Assembly (NCBI GenBank): GCA_028704385.1
Contig: JAQVLA010000001.1
Coordinates: 238,794-302,793 of the forward strand
Source of the DNA: Bacteroidales bacterium
Lineage (GTDB): Bacteria > Bacteroidota > Bacteroidia > Bacteroidales > F082
Length of the DNA: 64,000 nucleotides
Direction of reading: 5' to 3'
The position numbers and the translations under genes were made by a program. Positions 55,479 through 63,601 of this stretch are shown here, piece after piece (positions within the stretch are counted from its first letter, which is position 1; each line of letters opens with the position of its first letter). The notes below the pieces were generated by a model, which saw only the letters and a list, made by a program, of their open reading frames with translations, did no database searches and was not told the origin of the DNA.

Positions 55479-55639
55479 ATTTTGGTTGTTTTTATTGACT
55501 GGCATTGATTGGATTTATTTTGTAATTAACATCAATTCAGGTTTGAAACCATAATAGCATAGTGTAAAAAATGTTAAACCGGCAATAAGACGCATTAAAA
55601 TTCGTAACCTTGCGGCTTGTGGCTTCTATCTTATAAACC

Positions 55640-56518
55640 ATGAAAATTGCACTTTTTGGTAAGAATTTTACAGGTGATCGTACACCATTTTTAAAACAAC
55701 TTGTCGAAGGGTTACTCCGGCATCATGTTGATATAATGGTTTACAGACCCTTTTATGAGTTAATAAAATTATCTGTTTTACAAGGTGTTACGGTTGATGT
55801 TTTTGATACCCATCAGGAATTATCGGCTTCGGCTGATATGGTATTTTCAATCGGTGGTGACGGCACTTTGCTCGATACACTGCCTTTGATACGGGAATCA
55901 GGCATTCCGGTTTTAGGGATTAATATGGGCAGGCTTGGGTTTTTGTCCAGTATCTCAAAGAATGAAATTGAATGGGCAATAAATCAGGTTATTAATGGCA
56001 ATTATACACTCGAAAAAAGAAGCCTGATCGCACTCGAAAAGCCTGACGATTTGTTTCCTGTGGTCAATTATGCTTTAAATGAACTTACCGTTTTTCGCAA
56101 GGAGACTACCTCACTCATTGTCGTTCAGGTATATGTGAATGATTATTTTGTCAATGCTTATTGGGCTGATGGATTGATAGTTGCAACACCAACTGGGTCA
56201 ACGGCTTATTCCTTAAGCGCAGGTGGCCCGATTTTAGCTCCGCAGTCGTCCAGTTTTGTAATCACGCCAATTGCTACGCACAATTTAAGCGTGCGTCCTA
56301 TCGTTATACCCGATGATAGCCTGATTAAGTTACGCGTAGCAGGCCGCCACACTTCTTATACACTTAGCATGGACTCGCGGATGGCAGATATGGACGACTC
56401 AGTTGACATCATCATTCGAAAAGCACCTTTTGATTTGAATATGGTGGCAATGGAAGCCAAGGATTTTTTTGGAACAATAAGGGATAAGCTTTTGTGGGGG
56501 CTTGATATCAGAAATTAA
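55640..56518 (+). CDS. nadK: NAD kinase
   Basis: 292 residues. It has the GGDGT loop (FSIGGDGTLLDTL), then NMGRLGFLSS, ADGLIVATPTGSTAYSLSAGGP and the C-terminal IVIPDDSLIKL, as in bacterial PpnK. It phosphorylates NAD to NADP, with ATP or polyphosphate. A weak -7-like element TAACCTTG lies at 55605-55612. It begins the same-strand block nadK, porG-like, uppS, bamA, skp, skp. Confidence 0.95.
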   Translation: MKIALFGKNFTGDRTPFLKQLVEGLLRHHVDIMVYRPFYELIKLSVLQGVTVDVFDTHQELSASADMVFSIGGDGTLLDTLPLIRESGIPVLGINMGRLGFLSSISKNEIEWAINQVINGNYTLEKRSLIALEKPDDLFPVVNYALNELTVFRKETTSLIVVQVYVNDYFVNAYWADGLIVATPTGSTAYSLSAGGPILAPQSSSFVITPIATHNLSVRPIVIPDDSLIKLRVAGRHTSYTLSMDSRMADMDDSVDIIIRKAPFDLNMVAMEAKDFFGTIRDKLLWGLDIRN

Positions 56519-56629
56519 TGAGGCTTAGACTTAAAAAAAATGATAATTTTGCAAACCATCAATTCGACAATAAATTGTTAATCAGTAATTTTTATTTTAT
56601 TGCACAGCAACAGGATGGTATGAAACAAT

Positions 56630-57448
56630 ATGATGAATAGCCAAAAAGCTTTTTTAGGTTTACTACTGATTGGATTTTTACTTCTTCCAAGTGTGCAACA
56701 GGCACAGGACCTGGAAGTTGGTCTTTTTGGAGGTGTAAATTATTATGTTGGCGATATCAATCCAGCTAAACAATTCAGCCAGCCCGAACCGGCTTTTGGT
56801 TTGATAGCACGTTATAATATAAATACCCGTTGGTCTTTCAGAGCCAGCATCACAATGGGCAAACTTGTTGGCAATGATACCATTGTTAAATTTAACGCAA
56901 AACGCCAGCTTGCTTTTGAAACCCGGGTGAATGACTTTAGCCTGATTGCAGAATTTAATTTCTTCGATTATTTCACCGGCAGCAAAAAAGATTACGTAAG
57001 CCCTTACATTTTTGGTGGCATCTCGGTGTTTTCGTTCAATCCGAAACACCCCGATGGCACAGATTTGCAATCCATAGGAACTGAAGGACAGCAAGATACT
57101 GATTCAAATGGTAACCGTTTGGGACCTGCACCCTACAATAAATTTTCATTTTCAATTCCTTTTGGAGTTGGCATAAAGTATAGTCTGGGCAAACGTGTTG
57201 GATTGGCAGTTGAATGGCGTATGCACAAAACATTTACCGATTATCTGGATGATGTTAGTACTACCTATGCCGAACTGCCCGCTGCAAAACAAGCTTATGC
57301 TGATCCTGCAGGAAGTTTTGATGCCGGCATGAAACGTGGTGACGAAAGTAACAGGGATTGGTTTAGTTATGCGGGTGTAACACTTACTTACAAATTTGAC
57401 TTGAGAGGGAAACAAAATTGTGATAATTTTAATCAAACTAACCACTGA
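56630..57448 (+). CDS. PorG-like outer-membrane protein (DUF6089), probable T9SS component
   Basis: 272 residues. Signal peptide (FLGLLLIGFLLLPSVQQAQ), then GLFGGVNYYVGDINPAKQF, the typical DUF6089 start, and a small beta-barrel (FGLIARYNINTRWSF, YVSPYIFGGISVF, FGVGIKYSLG, YAGVTLTYKFDL). In Porphyromonas gingivalis the DUF6089 protein PorG, a T9SS component of the outer membrane, sits just before uppS, bamA and two skp/ompH genes, the same order as here. So a T9SS role is inferred from family and synteny. uppS starts 9 bases downstream. Confidence 0.8.
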   Translation: MMNSQKAFLGLLLIGFLLLPSVQQAQDLEVGLFGGVNYYVGDINPAKQFSQPEPAFGLIARYNINTRWSFRASITMGKLVGNDTIVKFNAKRQLAFETRVNDFSLIAEFNFFDYFTGSKKDYVSPYIFGGISVFSFNPKHPDGTDLQSIGTEGQQDTDSNGNRLGPAPYNKFSFSIPFGVGIKYSLGKRVGLAVEWRMHKTFTDYLDDVSTTYAELPAAKQAYADPAGSFDAGMKRGDESNRDWFSYAGVTLTYKFDLRGKQNCDNFNQTNH

Positions 57449-57457
57449 TAATACTGC

Positions 57458-58234
57458 ATGTCAGAGCAATTTCATACAAGCTTGAAAGAAAAGATTGACC
57501 TTGAACGGCTTCCAAAGCATATTGCCATCATCATGGATGGTAATGGCCGTTGGGCAAAGAGCAAGGGCAAGCCAAGAATTTTTGGTCATCAAAGCGGTGT
57601 AACAGCTGTTCGGGAAGCAGCTGAATCTGCTGCCGAACTTGGAGTTTCGTACCTCACGCTTTATGCGTTTTCAACCGAAAACTGGACGCGCCCGCGGATG
57701 GAAGTCAATGCCTTAATGCGATTGCTTTTGCAAACCATTAAAGATGAAGTGATTACTCTGAACAAGAACAATATTCGACTCAATGCCATTGGCGATTTGG
57801 ATAGCCTGCCTAAGCTCAACAGAGAGCATTTGTTAAGGGCTATGGAACAAACCAGTCATAACAATCGGATGACGCTCACCCTCGCATTAAGTTATTCAAG
57901 CCGTTGGGAAATTATTCAGGCAGCCCGAAAGTTAGCGGACGAAGTAGAACGTGGTGAATTAAAAGCCGCAAATGTAGATCAGCAATGTATCGAGCGATTG
58001 CTAACTACTTATGGCATGCCCGACCCTGAATTGCTAATCCGTACCAGTGGCGAAACCCGTTTAAGCAATTTTATGCTATGGCAGATTGCTTATGCAGAAT
58101 TATATTTTAGCAGGAAATTCTGGCCGGAATTTCGGAAAGCGGATCTTTATGAAGCCATTATCGACTTTCAGTGTCGCGAACGAAGGTTCGGGAAAACCAG
58201 TGAACAAATTACAAAGCAGAATAATAAGGAATGA
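57458..58234 (+). CDS. uppS: undecaprenyl diphosphate synthase (isoprenyl transferase)
   Basis: 258 residues. The catalytic Asp is in IAIIMDGNGRWAK; SGVTAVREAAE, LTLYAFSTENWTRP and the C-terminal DPELLIRTSGETRLSNFMLWQIAYAEL blocks follow. It adds isoprene units in cis to farnesyl diphosphate to make the C55 carrier for peptidoglycan and surface polysaccharides. Its stop overlaps the bamA ATG by 4 bases, which implies coupling of lipid carrier and outer-membrane assembly genes. Confidence 0.96.
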   Translation: MSEQFHTSLKEKIDLERLPKHIAIIMDGNGRWAKSKGKPRIFGHQSGVTAVREAAESAAELGVSYLTLYAFSTENWTRPRMEVNALMRLLLQTIKDEVITLNKNNIRLNAIGDLDSLPKLNREHLLRAMEQTSHNNRMTLTLALSYSSRWEIIQAARKLADEVERGELKAANVDQQCIERLLTTYGMPDPELLIRTSGETRLSNFMLWQIAYAELYFSRKFWPEFRKADLYEAIIDFQCRERRFGKTSEQITKQNNKE

Positions 58235-60888
58235 GGAGAAAAGTATTGCCGGTATCGGCACCTAAACTGTTGGTATATTTATTGTTAGCTTTTGGTCTTT
58301 TAAGTTCTGTTTCGAGTCAGGCTCAGATTCAGATCGGTTCTGACCTTTCTGCATTTGATTATACTAAACCTAAAGATTACGAGATTGGAGGCATTAATGT
58401 TGAAGGAGTTAAATACCTCGATCAGAATGTTTTAATAATGCTTTCGGGGCTCACTGTCGGACAGAACATTAAAATTCCCGGCGATCCGATTACCGATGCT
58501 ATTCGTAAACTTTGGGATCAGGGTTTATTTGAGGATGTTGCCATTTATGCCACTGAGGTGGTAGGGAATAGAATTTTTCTTGAAATACATCTAAAGGAAC
58601 GACCCCGTGTTTCACGATTTTCTTTCGAAGGCCTGCGCAAGGGCGAGGCCGATGACATCCGCTCCAAAATTAACCTCACCAGGGGTGATGTTGCCACAGA
58701 TCACCTGTTTGTCAGAACCAGAGATATTATCAAGGATCATTTTGCCGAAAAAGGATTTCTGGATACTAAGGTCCAAATTGATCAGATTCCTGACGAAACC
58801 CGTGAGAATTATGTGGACATGCTGATCAAGGTTGACAAGAATAACAAGGTCAAAATCGGAGAAATTGAAATTGACGGGAACAGCGATCTTACCGATGATC
58901 AGGTGCTGTCAGCAATGAAAGAGACAAAGATGAAAGGGGTACTGGATCCTCTAAATCCACTTGGCCCGATGGTTGTTAATACAACATGGGAGTTAGCAAA
59001 TCTGAGGCCTTTGCGTGCGATTGGGCAAGTCAGTAATTATTTTACCGAAAATTTTCGCCCCAGAATATTTAAATCCTCAAAGTTTATTAAGGAAAATTAC
59101 AGGGATGATAAGCTTGCCATCATCGAAAAATATAATGCAAAAGGCTATCGTGATGCAAGTATTACAGGTGATTCAATTTACAGGCTTGCGGATAACAGCC
59201 TGGGATTGAAATTGAAGATCAACGAAGGCGAAAGGTATTATTTCAGAAGCATAAAATGGGTTGGTAATACCAAATATGATAGCGAATTTTTAAGCACAAT
59301 ATTGGGCATCCAGGCAGGTGATGTATATAACAAAGAATTACTTTCAACAAACCTTACTTTCAATCCTAATGGATTGGATGTAAGCTCGTTATATATGGAT
59401 GATGGCTATTTGTTTTTCATGGCAGATCCAATCGAAGTATTGGTCGAAAATGACTCAATCGATCTTGAGATACGCATCCGCGAAGGAAAACAGGCCCGTA
59501 TCAGCAGAGTTTCAATCAAAGGGAATACCAAAACAAATGATCATGTTGTGATCCGTGAGTTACGCACCCTGCCAGGACAGTTGTTTAGCCGCGCCGATAT
59601 CATTCGTACGACACGTGAGCTGGCACAACTTCGGTATTTTAATGCTGAAACAATCATACCCGATGTACAGCCAAATCAAGCTGACGGTACAGTTGATATA
59701 TCTTATGCGGTTGAAGAAACTTCAGCCGATCAGATAGAGCTTAGCGGTGGCTGGGGCTATGGCCGCATAATCGGAACACTGGGTCTGTCGTTCAATAATT
59801 TTTCGCTTCGAAATGTATTTAAAAAAGATGCCTGGCGTCCTATCCCTTCGGGCGACGGACAAAAACTTTCAATACGACTGCAAACCTATGGAAAAGGATA
59901 CCTGAGTTACAGTCTTTCATTTACCGAGCCCTGGCTTGGAGGACGCAAGCCTACTTCGCTGACGGTTTCCTATTACCACTCCTTGTATTCAAATGGTTTG
60001 CCTAAATCAGACACCAACAGGGCTACTTTTAAAATAGATGGTTTTACACTTGGAATTGGTAAACGACTCCGCTGGCCCGACGACTTCTTTACGCTTTATC
60101 AGGCTGCCAATCTGATGCGTTATGATTTGAAAAATTATTCTCAGATATTCAGTGTAGGTACCGGAACGGGATTTTTCAATGTGTTTAGTTATAATGTAGT
60201 TTTCGGTCGCAACTCCATCAGTCAGCCTATTTTCCCGCGTTCCGGCTCTGATGTGAGTTTGTCACTTGAGTTCACACCACCGTATTCGGCATTTAGCGGT
60301 AAGGATTATACCAAGCTAGACGAGAACGAAAAATACAAATGGGTTGAGTACCATAAATGGAAACTTAACACCTCACTTTATGTTGAAACACTACCCAAGC
60401 TGGTGCTTGCAACACGTTTGAAGTTTGGTTTTCTGGGGTATTTTAACAAAGATATCGGAGTTACACCCTTCCAGCGTTTTTACTTGGGTGGTGATGGTCT
60501 TTCAGGATATAACAACCTTGATGGGCGCGAAATTGTTGCAATGCGGGGTTATGGCAACGAAACCATTACACCTTTTTATTATAAAGACCGAAATATTGGT
60601 GGAAATATCTATAGCAAATACACACTGGAACTCCGTTATCCATTGTCTCTAAATCCAAGTGCTACCATTTATGCACTTACATTTTTGGAAGCTGGTAATT
60701 CGTGGCTTGGATTTGACAACTTTAATCCTTTTGACGTGAAACGATCAGCCGGAGCCGGTATCAGAGTGTTTTTGCCTATGTTTGGTATCTTAGGTCTCGA
60801 CTGGGGCTATGGCTTTGATGATATTCCCGGAATTCCTAATGCAAACGGAAGTCAGTTCCATTTCTCAATAAACCAGTCACTTGATTAA
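58231..60888 (+). CDS. bamA: outer-membrane protein assembly factor BamA
   Basis: 885 residues. Signal peptide (LLVYLLLAFGLLSSVSSQAQ), several POTRA domains (first: YEIGGINVEGVKYLDQNVLI; last: ARISRVSIKGNTKTNDHVVIREL), and a C-terminal 16-strand barrel. The barrel carries QRFYLGGDGLSGYNNLDGRE, matching the conserved RGF/G-type lid region, and ends in QFHFSINQSLD. It inserts beta-barrel proteins into the outer membrane. Larger than E. coli BamA, as usual for Bacteroidota. The first skp gene follows after 52 bases. Confidence 0.95.
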   Translation: MRRKVLPVSAPKLLVYLLLAFGLLSSVSSQAQIQIGSDLSAFDYTKPKDYEIGGINVEGVKYLDQNVLIMLSGLTVGQNIKIPGDPITDAIRKLWDQGLFEDVAIYATEVVGNRIFLEIHLKERPRVSRFSFEGLRKGEADDIRSKINLTRGDVATDHLFVRTRDIIKDHFAEKGFLDTKVQIDQIPDETRENYVDMLIKVDKNNKVKIGEIEIDGNSDLTDDQVLSAMKETKMKGVLDPLNPLGPMVVNTTWELANLRPLRAIGQVSNYFTENFRPRIFKSSKFIKENYRDDKLAIIEKYNAKGYRDASITGDSIYRLADNSLGLKLKINEGERYYFRSIKWVGNTKYDSEFLSTILGIQAGDVYNKELLSTNLTFNPNGLDVSSLYMDDGYLFFMADPIEVLVENDSIDLEIRIREGKQARISRVSIKGNTKTNDHVVIRELRTLPGQLFSRADIIRTTRELAQLRYFNAETIIPDVQPNQADGTVDISYAVEETSADQIELSGGWGYGRIIGTLGLSFNNFSLRNVFKKDAWRPIPSGDGQKLSIRLQTYGKGYLSYSLSFTEPWLGGRKPTSLTVSYYHSLYSNGLPKSDTNRATFKIDGFTLGIGKRLRWPDDFFTLYQAANLMRYDLKNYSQIFSVGTGTGFFNVFSYNVVFGRNSISQPIFPRSGSDVSLSLEFTPPYSAFSGKDYTKLDENEKYKWVEYHKWKLNTSLYVETLPKLVLATRLKFGFLGYFNKDIGVTPFQRFYLGGDGLSGYNNLDGREIVAMRGYGNETITPFYYKDRNIGGNIYSKYTLELRYPLSLNPSATIYALTFLEAGNSWLGFDNFNPFDVKRSAGAGIRVFLPMFGILGLDWGYGFDDIPGIPNANGSQFHFSINQSLD

Positions 60889-60940
60889 AACTTTGGCAGG
60901 CTTTTTGGTTTAGATAAACGTAATTTAAAAATTTAAGGCT

Positions 60941-61495
60941 ATGAAAAATAAATCAATCTTATTTCTGATCGTTTTAATGTTTGCCGGATTGACAGCGATA
61001 CAGGCACAAAACCAGCGCTTTGGATATGTTGATACAGAGTATATTTTAAACAATATTCCGGAGTATTCTGATGCACAGGCCGAACTGGATGTGTTATCGG
61101 AACGCTGGGAAAACGAAATTAAAGGACAGTACGATATTGTTGAAAAGATGTATCGCGATTATCAAACAGAATCGGTGCTTTTGCCTGAAGATATGAAACG
61201 TAAGCGTGAAGACGAGATCATCAAAAAAGAGCAGGCTGTAAAAGACCTTCAGATGAAATATTTTGGTCCGGAAGGCGATTTGTTCAAGAAACGAAGCGAA
61301 CTGGTGCAACCCATTCAGGAAAAAGTTTTTAATGCCATACAGGACATTGCCGAAACACGTAATTACGCTTTCGTATTCGATAAAGCTGCAGGGGCAACCA
61401 TGTTGTATGCTAGCGACAAATTCGATATTTCGGACGATGTGCTTGATGAAATTGGCAATGTGATGCAAACCGTCAGACGCGAAGACAGAAAGTAA
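60941..61495 (+). CDS. Skp/OmpH-family periplasmic chaperone (first copy)
   Basis: 184 residues. Signal peptide (ILFLIVLMFAGLTAIQAQ), then the OmpH start QRFGYVDTEYILNNIPEYSDAQ, a long charged coiled coil (KGQYDIVEKMYRDYQTESVLL) and a C-terminal VFDKAAGATMLYASDKFDIS strand. Skp trimers hold unfolded outer-membrane proteins in the periplasm for BamA. It lies right after bamA and before a second copy with its own promoter-like boxes. Confidence 0.92.
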   Translation: MKNKSILFLIVLMFAGLTAIQAQNQRFGYVDTEYILNNIPEYSDAQAELDVLSERWENEIKGQYDIVEKMYRDYQTESVLLPEDMKRKREDEIIKKEQAVKDLQMKYFGPEGDLFKKRSELVQPIQEKVFNAIQDIAETRNYAFVFDKAAGATMLYASDKFDISDDVLDEIGNVMQTVRREDRK

Positions 61496-61516
61496 AAGCG
61501 TTAAAGCATGTTAAGC

Positions 61517-61524
61517 TATATTTG
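61517..61524 (+). promoter_or_regulatory. upstream -7 box before the second skp gene
   Basis: TATATTTG, an exact TAnnTTTG match, 22 bases after the first skp stop. Confidence 0.45.
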
Positions 61525-61562
61525 CAACTGTGCTTTTTTAAGTAAGTTATCGAAATAATTTC

Positions 61563-61570
61563 TACATTTG
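61563..61570 (+). promoter_or_regulatory. downstream -7 box before the second skp gene
   Basis: TACATTTG, an exact TAnnTTTG match 41 bases before the ATG at 61612; with the box at 61517 it forms a tandem pair. Confidence 0.5.
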
Positions 61571-61611
61571 CGTCTCGAAAAAATTAGTTATTAATCTCCA
61601 GAATTCAGAAA

Positions 61612-62127
61612 ATGAAAATTTTAACAAAAGTATTACTAGTCGTTGTTTTGGTTGGTTTAGCCAGCTTTGGTCAGGCTCAAACACTTAAAATCGGATATGT
61701 TGACTCAAACGAACTTATGGGTATGATGCCGGAACGCGATACCATTGAAAACAAGCTGAAACAATTTGAACAACAGCTCGAAAACGAACTGCGTGCCATG
61801 GCGACAGAATATCAGACAAAACTTACAGATTATCAAAACAATCTGGCTACCATGTCGAATCTGATCCGGCAGTCAAAAGAAAAGGAACTCACGGATTTGC
61901 AAACCAGGATTCAGGATTTTCAGCAAAATGCAGATATGGATTATAGCGAACGCAGAAATGAATTGCTTACTCCTCTTATCGACAAAGTGAAAAAGGCCAT
62001 CGAAGATGTTGGAAATGATAACGGCTACACCTATATCATTGACTCTGCTACCGGTGTGTTGCTTCATATCGGAACTGGCGCTGATAATGTGACGGCAAAA
62101 GTTAAAACAAAACTTGGTATCAAGTAG
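61612..62127 (+). CDS. Skp/OmpH-family periplasmic chaperone (second copy)
   Basis: 171 residues. Signal peptide (LTKVLLVVVLVGLASFGQAQ), then LKIGYVDSNELMGMMPERD, a coiled-coil stretch (IENKLKQFEQQLENELRAM) and the C-terminal YTYIIDSATGVLLHIGTGADN. It is clearly a paralogue of the preceding gene but not a near-identical duplicate. Two skp/ompH genes in tandem behind bamA are usual in Bacteroidales. Terminator just downstream. Confidence 0.92.
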   Translation: MKILTKVLLVVVLVGLASFGQAQTLKIGYVDSNELMGMMPERDTIENKLKQFEQQLENELRAMATEYQTKLTDYQNNLATMSNLIRQSKEKELTDLQTRIQDFQQNADMDYSERRNELLTPLIDKVKKAIEDVGNDNGYTYIIDSATGVLLHIGTGADNVTAKVKTKLGIK

Positions 62128-62150
62128 ACAGTTTTTTAAGACATTCGATT

Positions 62151-62182
62151 AAGCCATCTGATTTTCAGGTGGCTTTTTTTTT
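62151..62182 (+). terminator. intrinsic terminator after the second skp gene
   Basis: AAGCCATCTG / CAGGTGGCTT with a 5-base loop, then eight or nine T residues. It ends the nadK-to-skp block. Confidence 0.85.
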
Positions 62183-62493
62183 GCATGACAGTAACATCTG
62201 CAAGCTCCAATCGTCTGATCAGTTTAGTATTAATGACATTTATTAGCTGTACAGGGTAATTTATTATTGTTTTATAAGTTGAATGATATAATAACACCAT
62301 ATATTATACTCTCTGACTGTATTTTAGCTGATTGTTTTCCGTTTTATATCATGTTTTAGCCATGTTAACCGGTGTTAACGTATTGTTTTGTAGCACTTTG
62401 GAAAGTTATTTTCAAAAAGATCTGAAAAATATTCAGAAAATTGTAACCATCGAGATATTTTCTTGTCTTTAGTAACATAATTAAGATAGTGAA
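62183..62493. other. 311-base AT-rich gap with no gene; sigma-factor promoter region
   Basis: No ORF or RNA gene supported on either strand; the minus-strand ORF at 62365-62928 is a shadow of the sigma factor. It contains the GTTAAC inverted repeat described separately. No TAnnTTTG box is clear, so the sigma gene may use another promoter type, for instance autoregulation by the ECF factor itself. Confidence 0.5.
62364..62379. promoter_or_regulatory. GTTAAC inverted repeat upstream of the sigma-factor gene
   Basis: GTTAAC, spacer CGGT, GTTAAC; both arms are palindromes. About 115 bases before the sigma-factor start. Candidate operator; the regulator is unknown. Confidence 0.35.
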
Positions 62494-63036
62494 GTGTATC
62501 CTGAAATAAACAGGGAAGTTATAGAAAAAAGTAAACAGGGCGAAGTACGTGCCCAGTACGATTTGTATCGCAAATATGCGAAGGCTATGTATAATATCAG
62601 TTACAGAATAATGGGATCGGTCGAAGAGGCAGAGGATATGCTTCAGGACGCATTTGCAGAGGCCTTTCGAAAGATTTCTTCTTACAAATATGAATCGGCT
62701 TTTGGTGCCTGGCTGAAAAGAATCGTCATTAACAGGTGCATCAATGAGGTGAAAAGAAGTAAAATCAATTTGGATTTTTTCGACGATATGATCGTTTTTG
62801 ATTCTGATGAAAACAATGATGAAGAAGTTCAGGGTTTGAGTGTGGAAGCTGTGAGAAACGCGATGGAACAACTGCCGCGGGGCAACAAAATTATTTTTTC
62901 GCTCTACCTGCTCGAAGGCTACGATCATAAAGAAATTGCGCAGATTTTGAATACCAGCGAAAGCAATTCAAAATCACAATATATGAGAGCAAAACGAAGA
63001 GTAAAAGAAATTTTATCATCTGCTAATCATGGATAA
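62494..63036 (+). CDS. ECF-type RNA polymerase sigma factor
   Basis: 180 residues. GTG is the only start available: an in-frame stop lies 4 codons upstream and no ATG precedes the sigma domain. Region 2 reads YDLYRKYAKAMYNISYRIMGSVEEAEDMLQDAFAEAF, region 4 LPRGNKIIFSLYLLEGYDHKEIAQILNTSESNSKSQYMRA. It directs RNA polymerase to a specific set of promoters, typically for envelope stress. Its stop overlaps the next ORF by 8 bases, and that ORF looks like its anti-sigma partner. Confidence 0.92.
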   Translation: MYPEINREVIEKSKQGEVRAQYDLYRKYAKAMYNISYRIMGSVEEAEDMLQDAFAEAFRKISSYKYESAFGAWLKRIVINRCINEVKRSKINLDFFDDMIVFDSDENNDEEVQGLSVEAVRNAMEQLPRGNKIIFSLYLLEGYDHKEIAQILNTSESNSKSQYMRAKRRVKEILSSANHG

Positions 63037-63601
63037 ACTGGAAAAATTTGTCAGCCAAAACAAAGAGCAATTTGATGTGCTTGAGCCTTCACCACTGCTC
63101 TGGAATGGCGTTCGCGAGAGGAGCATCCTTATGAAAAACAGAAGGCTTTCCTTGAATCACCCCCTTGTGAAATGGAGTATGAGAATTGCTGCTGCTGTTG
63201 TAATTTTTGTAGCCAGCTATTATTGGCACGATTTTCAAAGTCAGCGTTCAGAACGGTTGTTAAGCCAAGATCAGTTGAAGCCTTCACTTTTAACCGACTT
63301 ACTTGAAGCCGGATATTATTATAATGCAAAGATCAATGTTGAAACAGAACGTTTTTATAAGGCTACAGCCGACAATAACTCCTTGCGCGATGAAATTCAA
63401 ACAGAACTTGATGAGCTTGATCAGGAATTCTTAAAACTCAAGCAAGACCTGATGGATAATGCCGATAATGAAGATGTAATTGCTGCTATGATTCAAACAT
63501 ACAGATTGAAATTAAGTATCCTGCAAGATATTTTGAGTCAACTCCAAAGTGAAAATTCCGGAAAAAACATAAGTGATGAAAACATACCTATTAATATTTA
63601 A
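63029..63601 (+). CDS. membrane-anchored protein, possible anti-sigma factor
   Basis: 190 residues. The N-terminal ~45 residues are cytoplasmic (MDKLEKFVSQNKEQFDVLEP), followed by one membrane segment (MRIAAAVVIFVASYYW) and an extracytoplasmic helical part with Glu/Asp/Gln-rich coiled coil (IQTELDELDQEFLKLKQDLM). No zinc-binding HxxxCxxC of classical ZAS anti-sigma factors is present. Position directly after an ECF sigma gene, with overlapping ends, and the topology suggest a role as its regulator; this is inferred from context. Confidence 0.7.
   Translation: MDKLEKFVSQNKEQFDVLEPSPLLWNGVRERSILMKNRRLSLNHPLVKWSMRIAAAVVIFVASYYWHDFQSQRSERLLSQDQLKPSLLTDLLEAGYYYNAKINVETERFYKATADNNSLRDEIQTELDELDQEFLKLKQDLMDNADNEDVIAAMIQTYRLKLSILQDILSQLQSENSGKNISDENIPINI

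Noticed and set aside
62365-62928. 187-codon minus-strand ORF
   Set aside because: Antisense to the sigma factor, no domain features, begins within the coding region.
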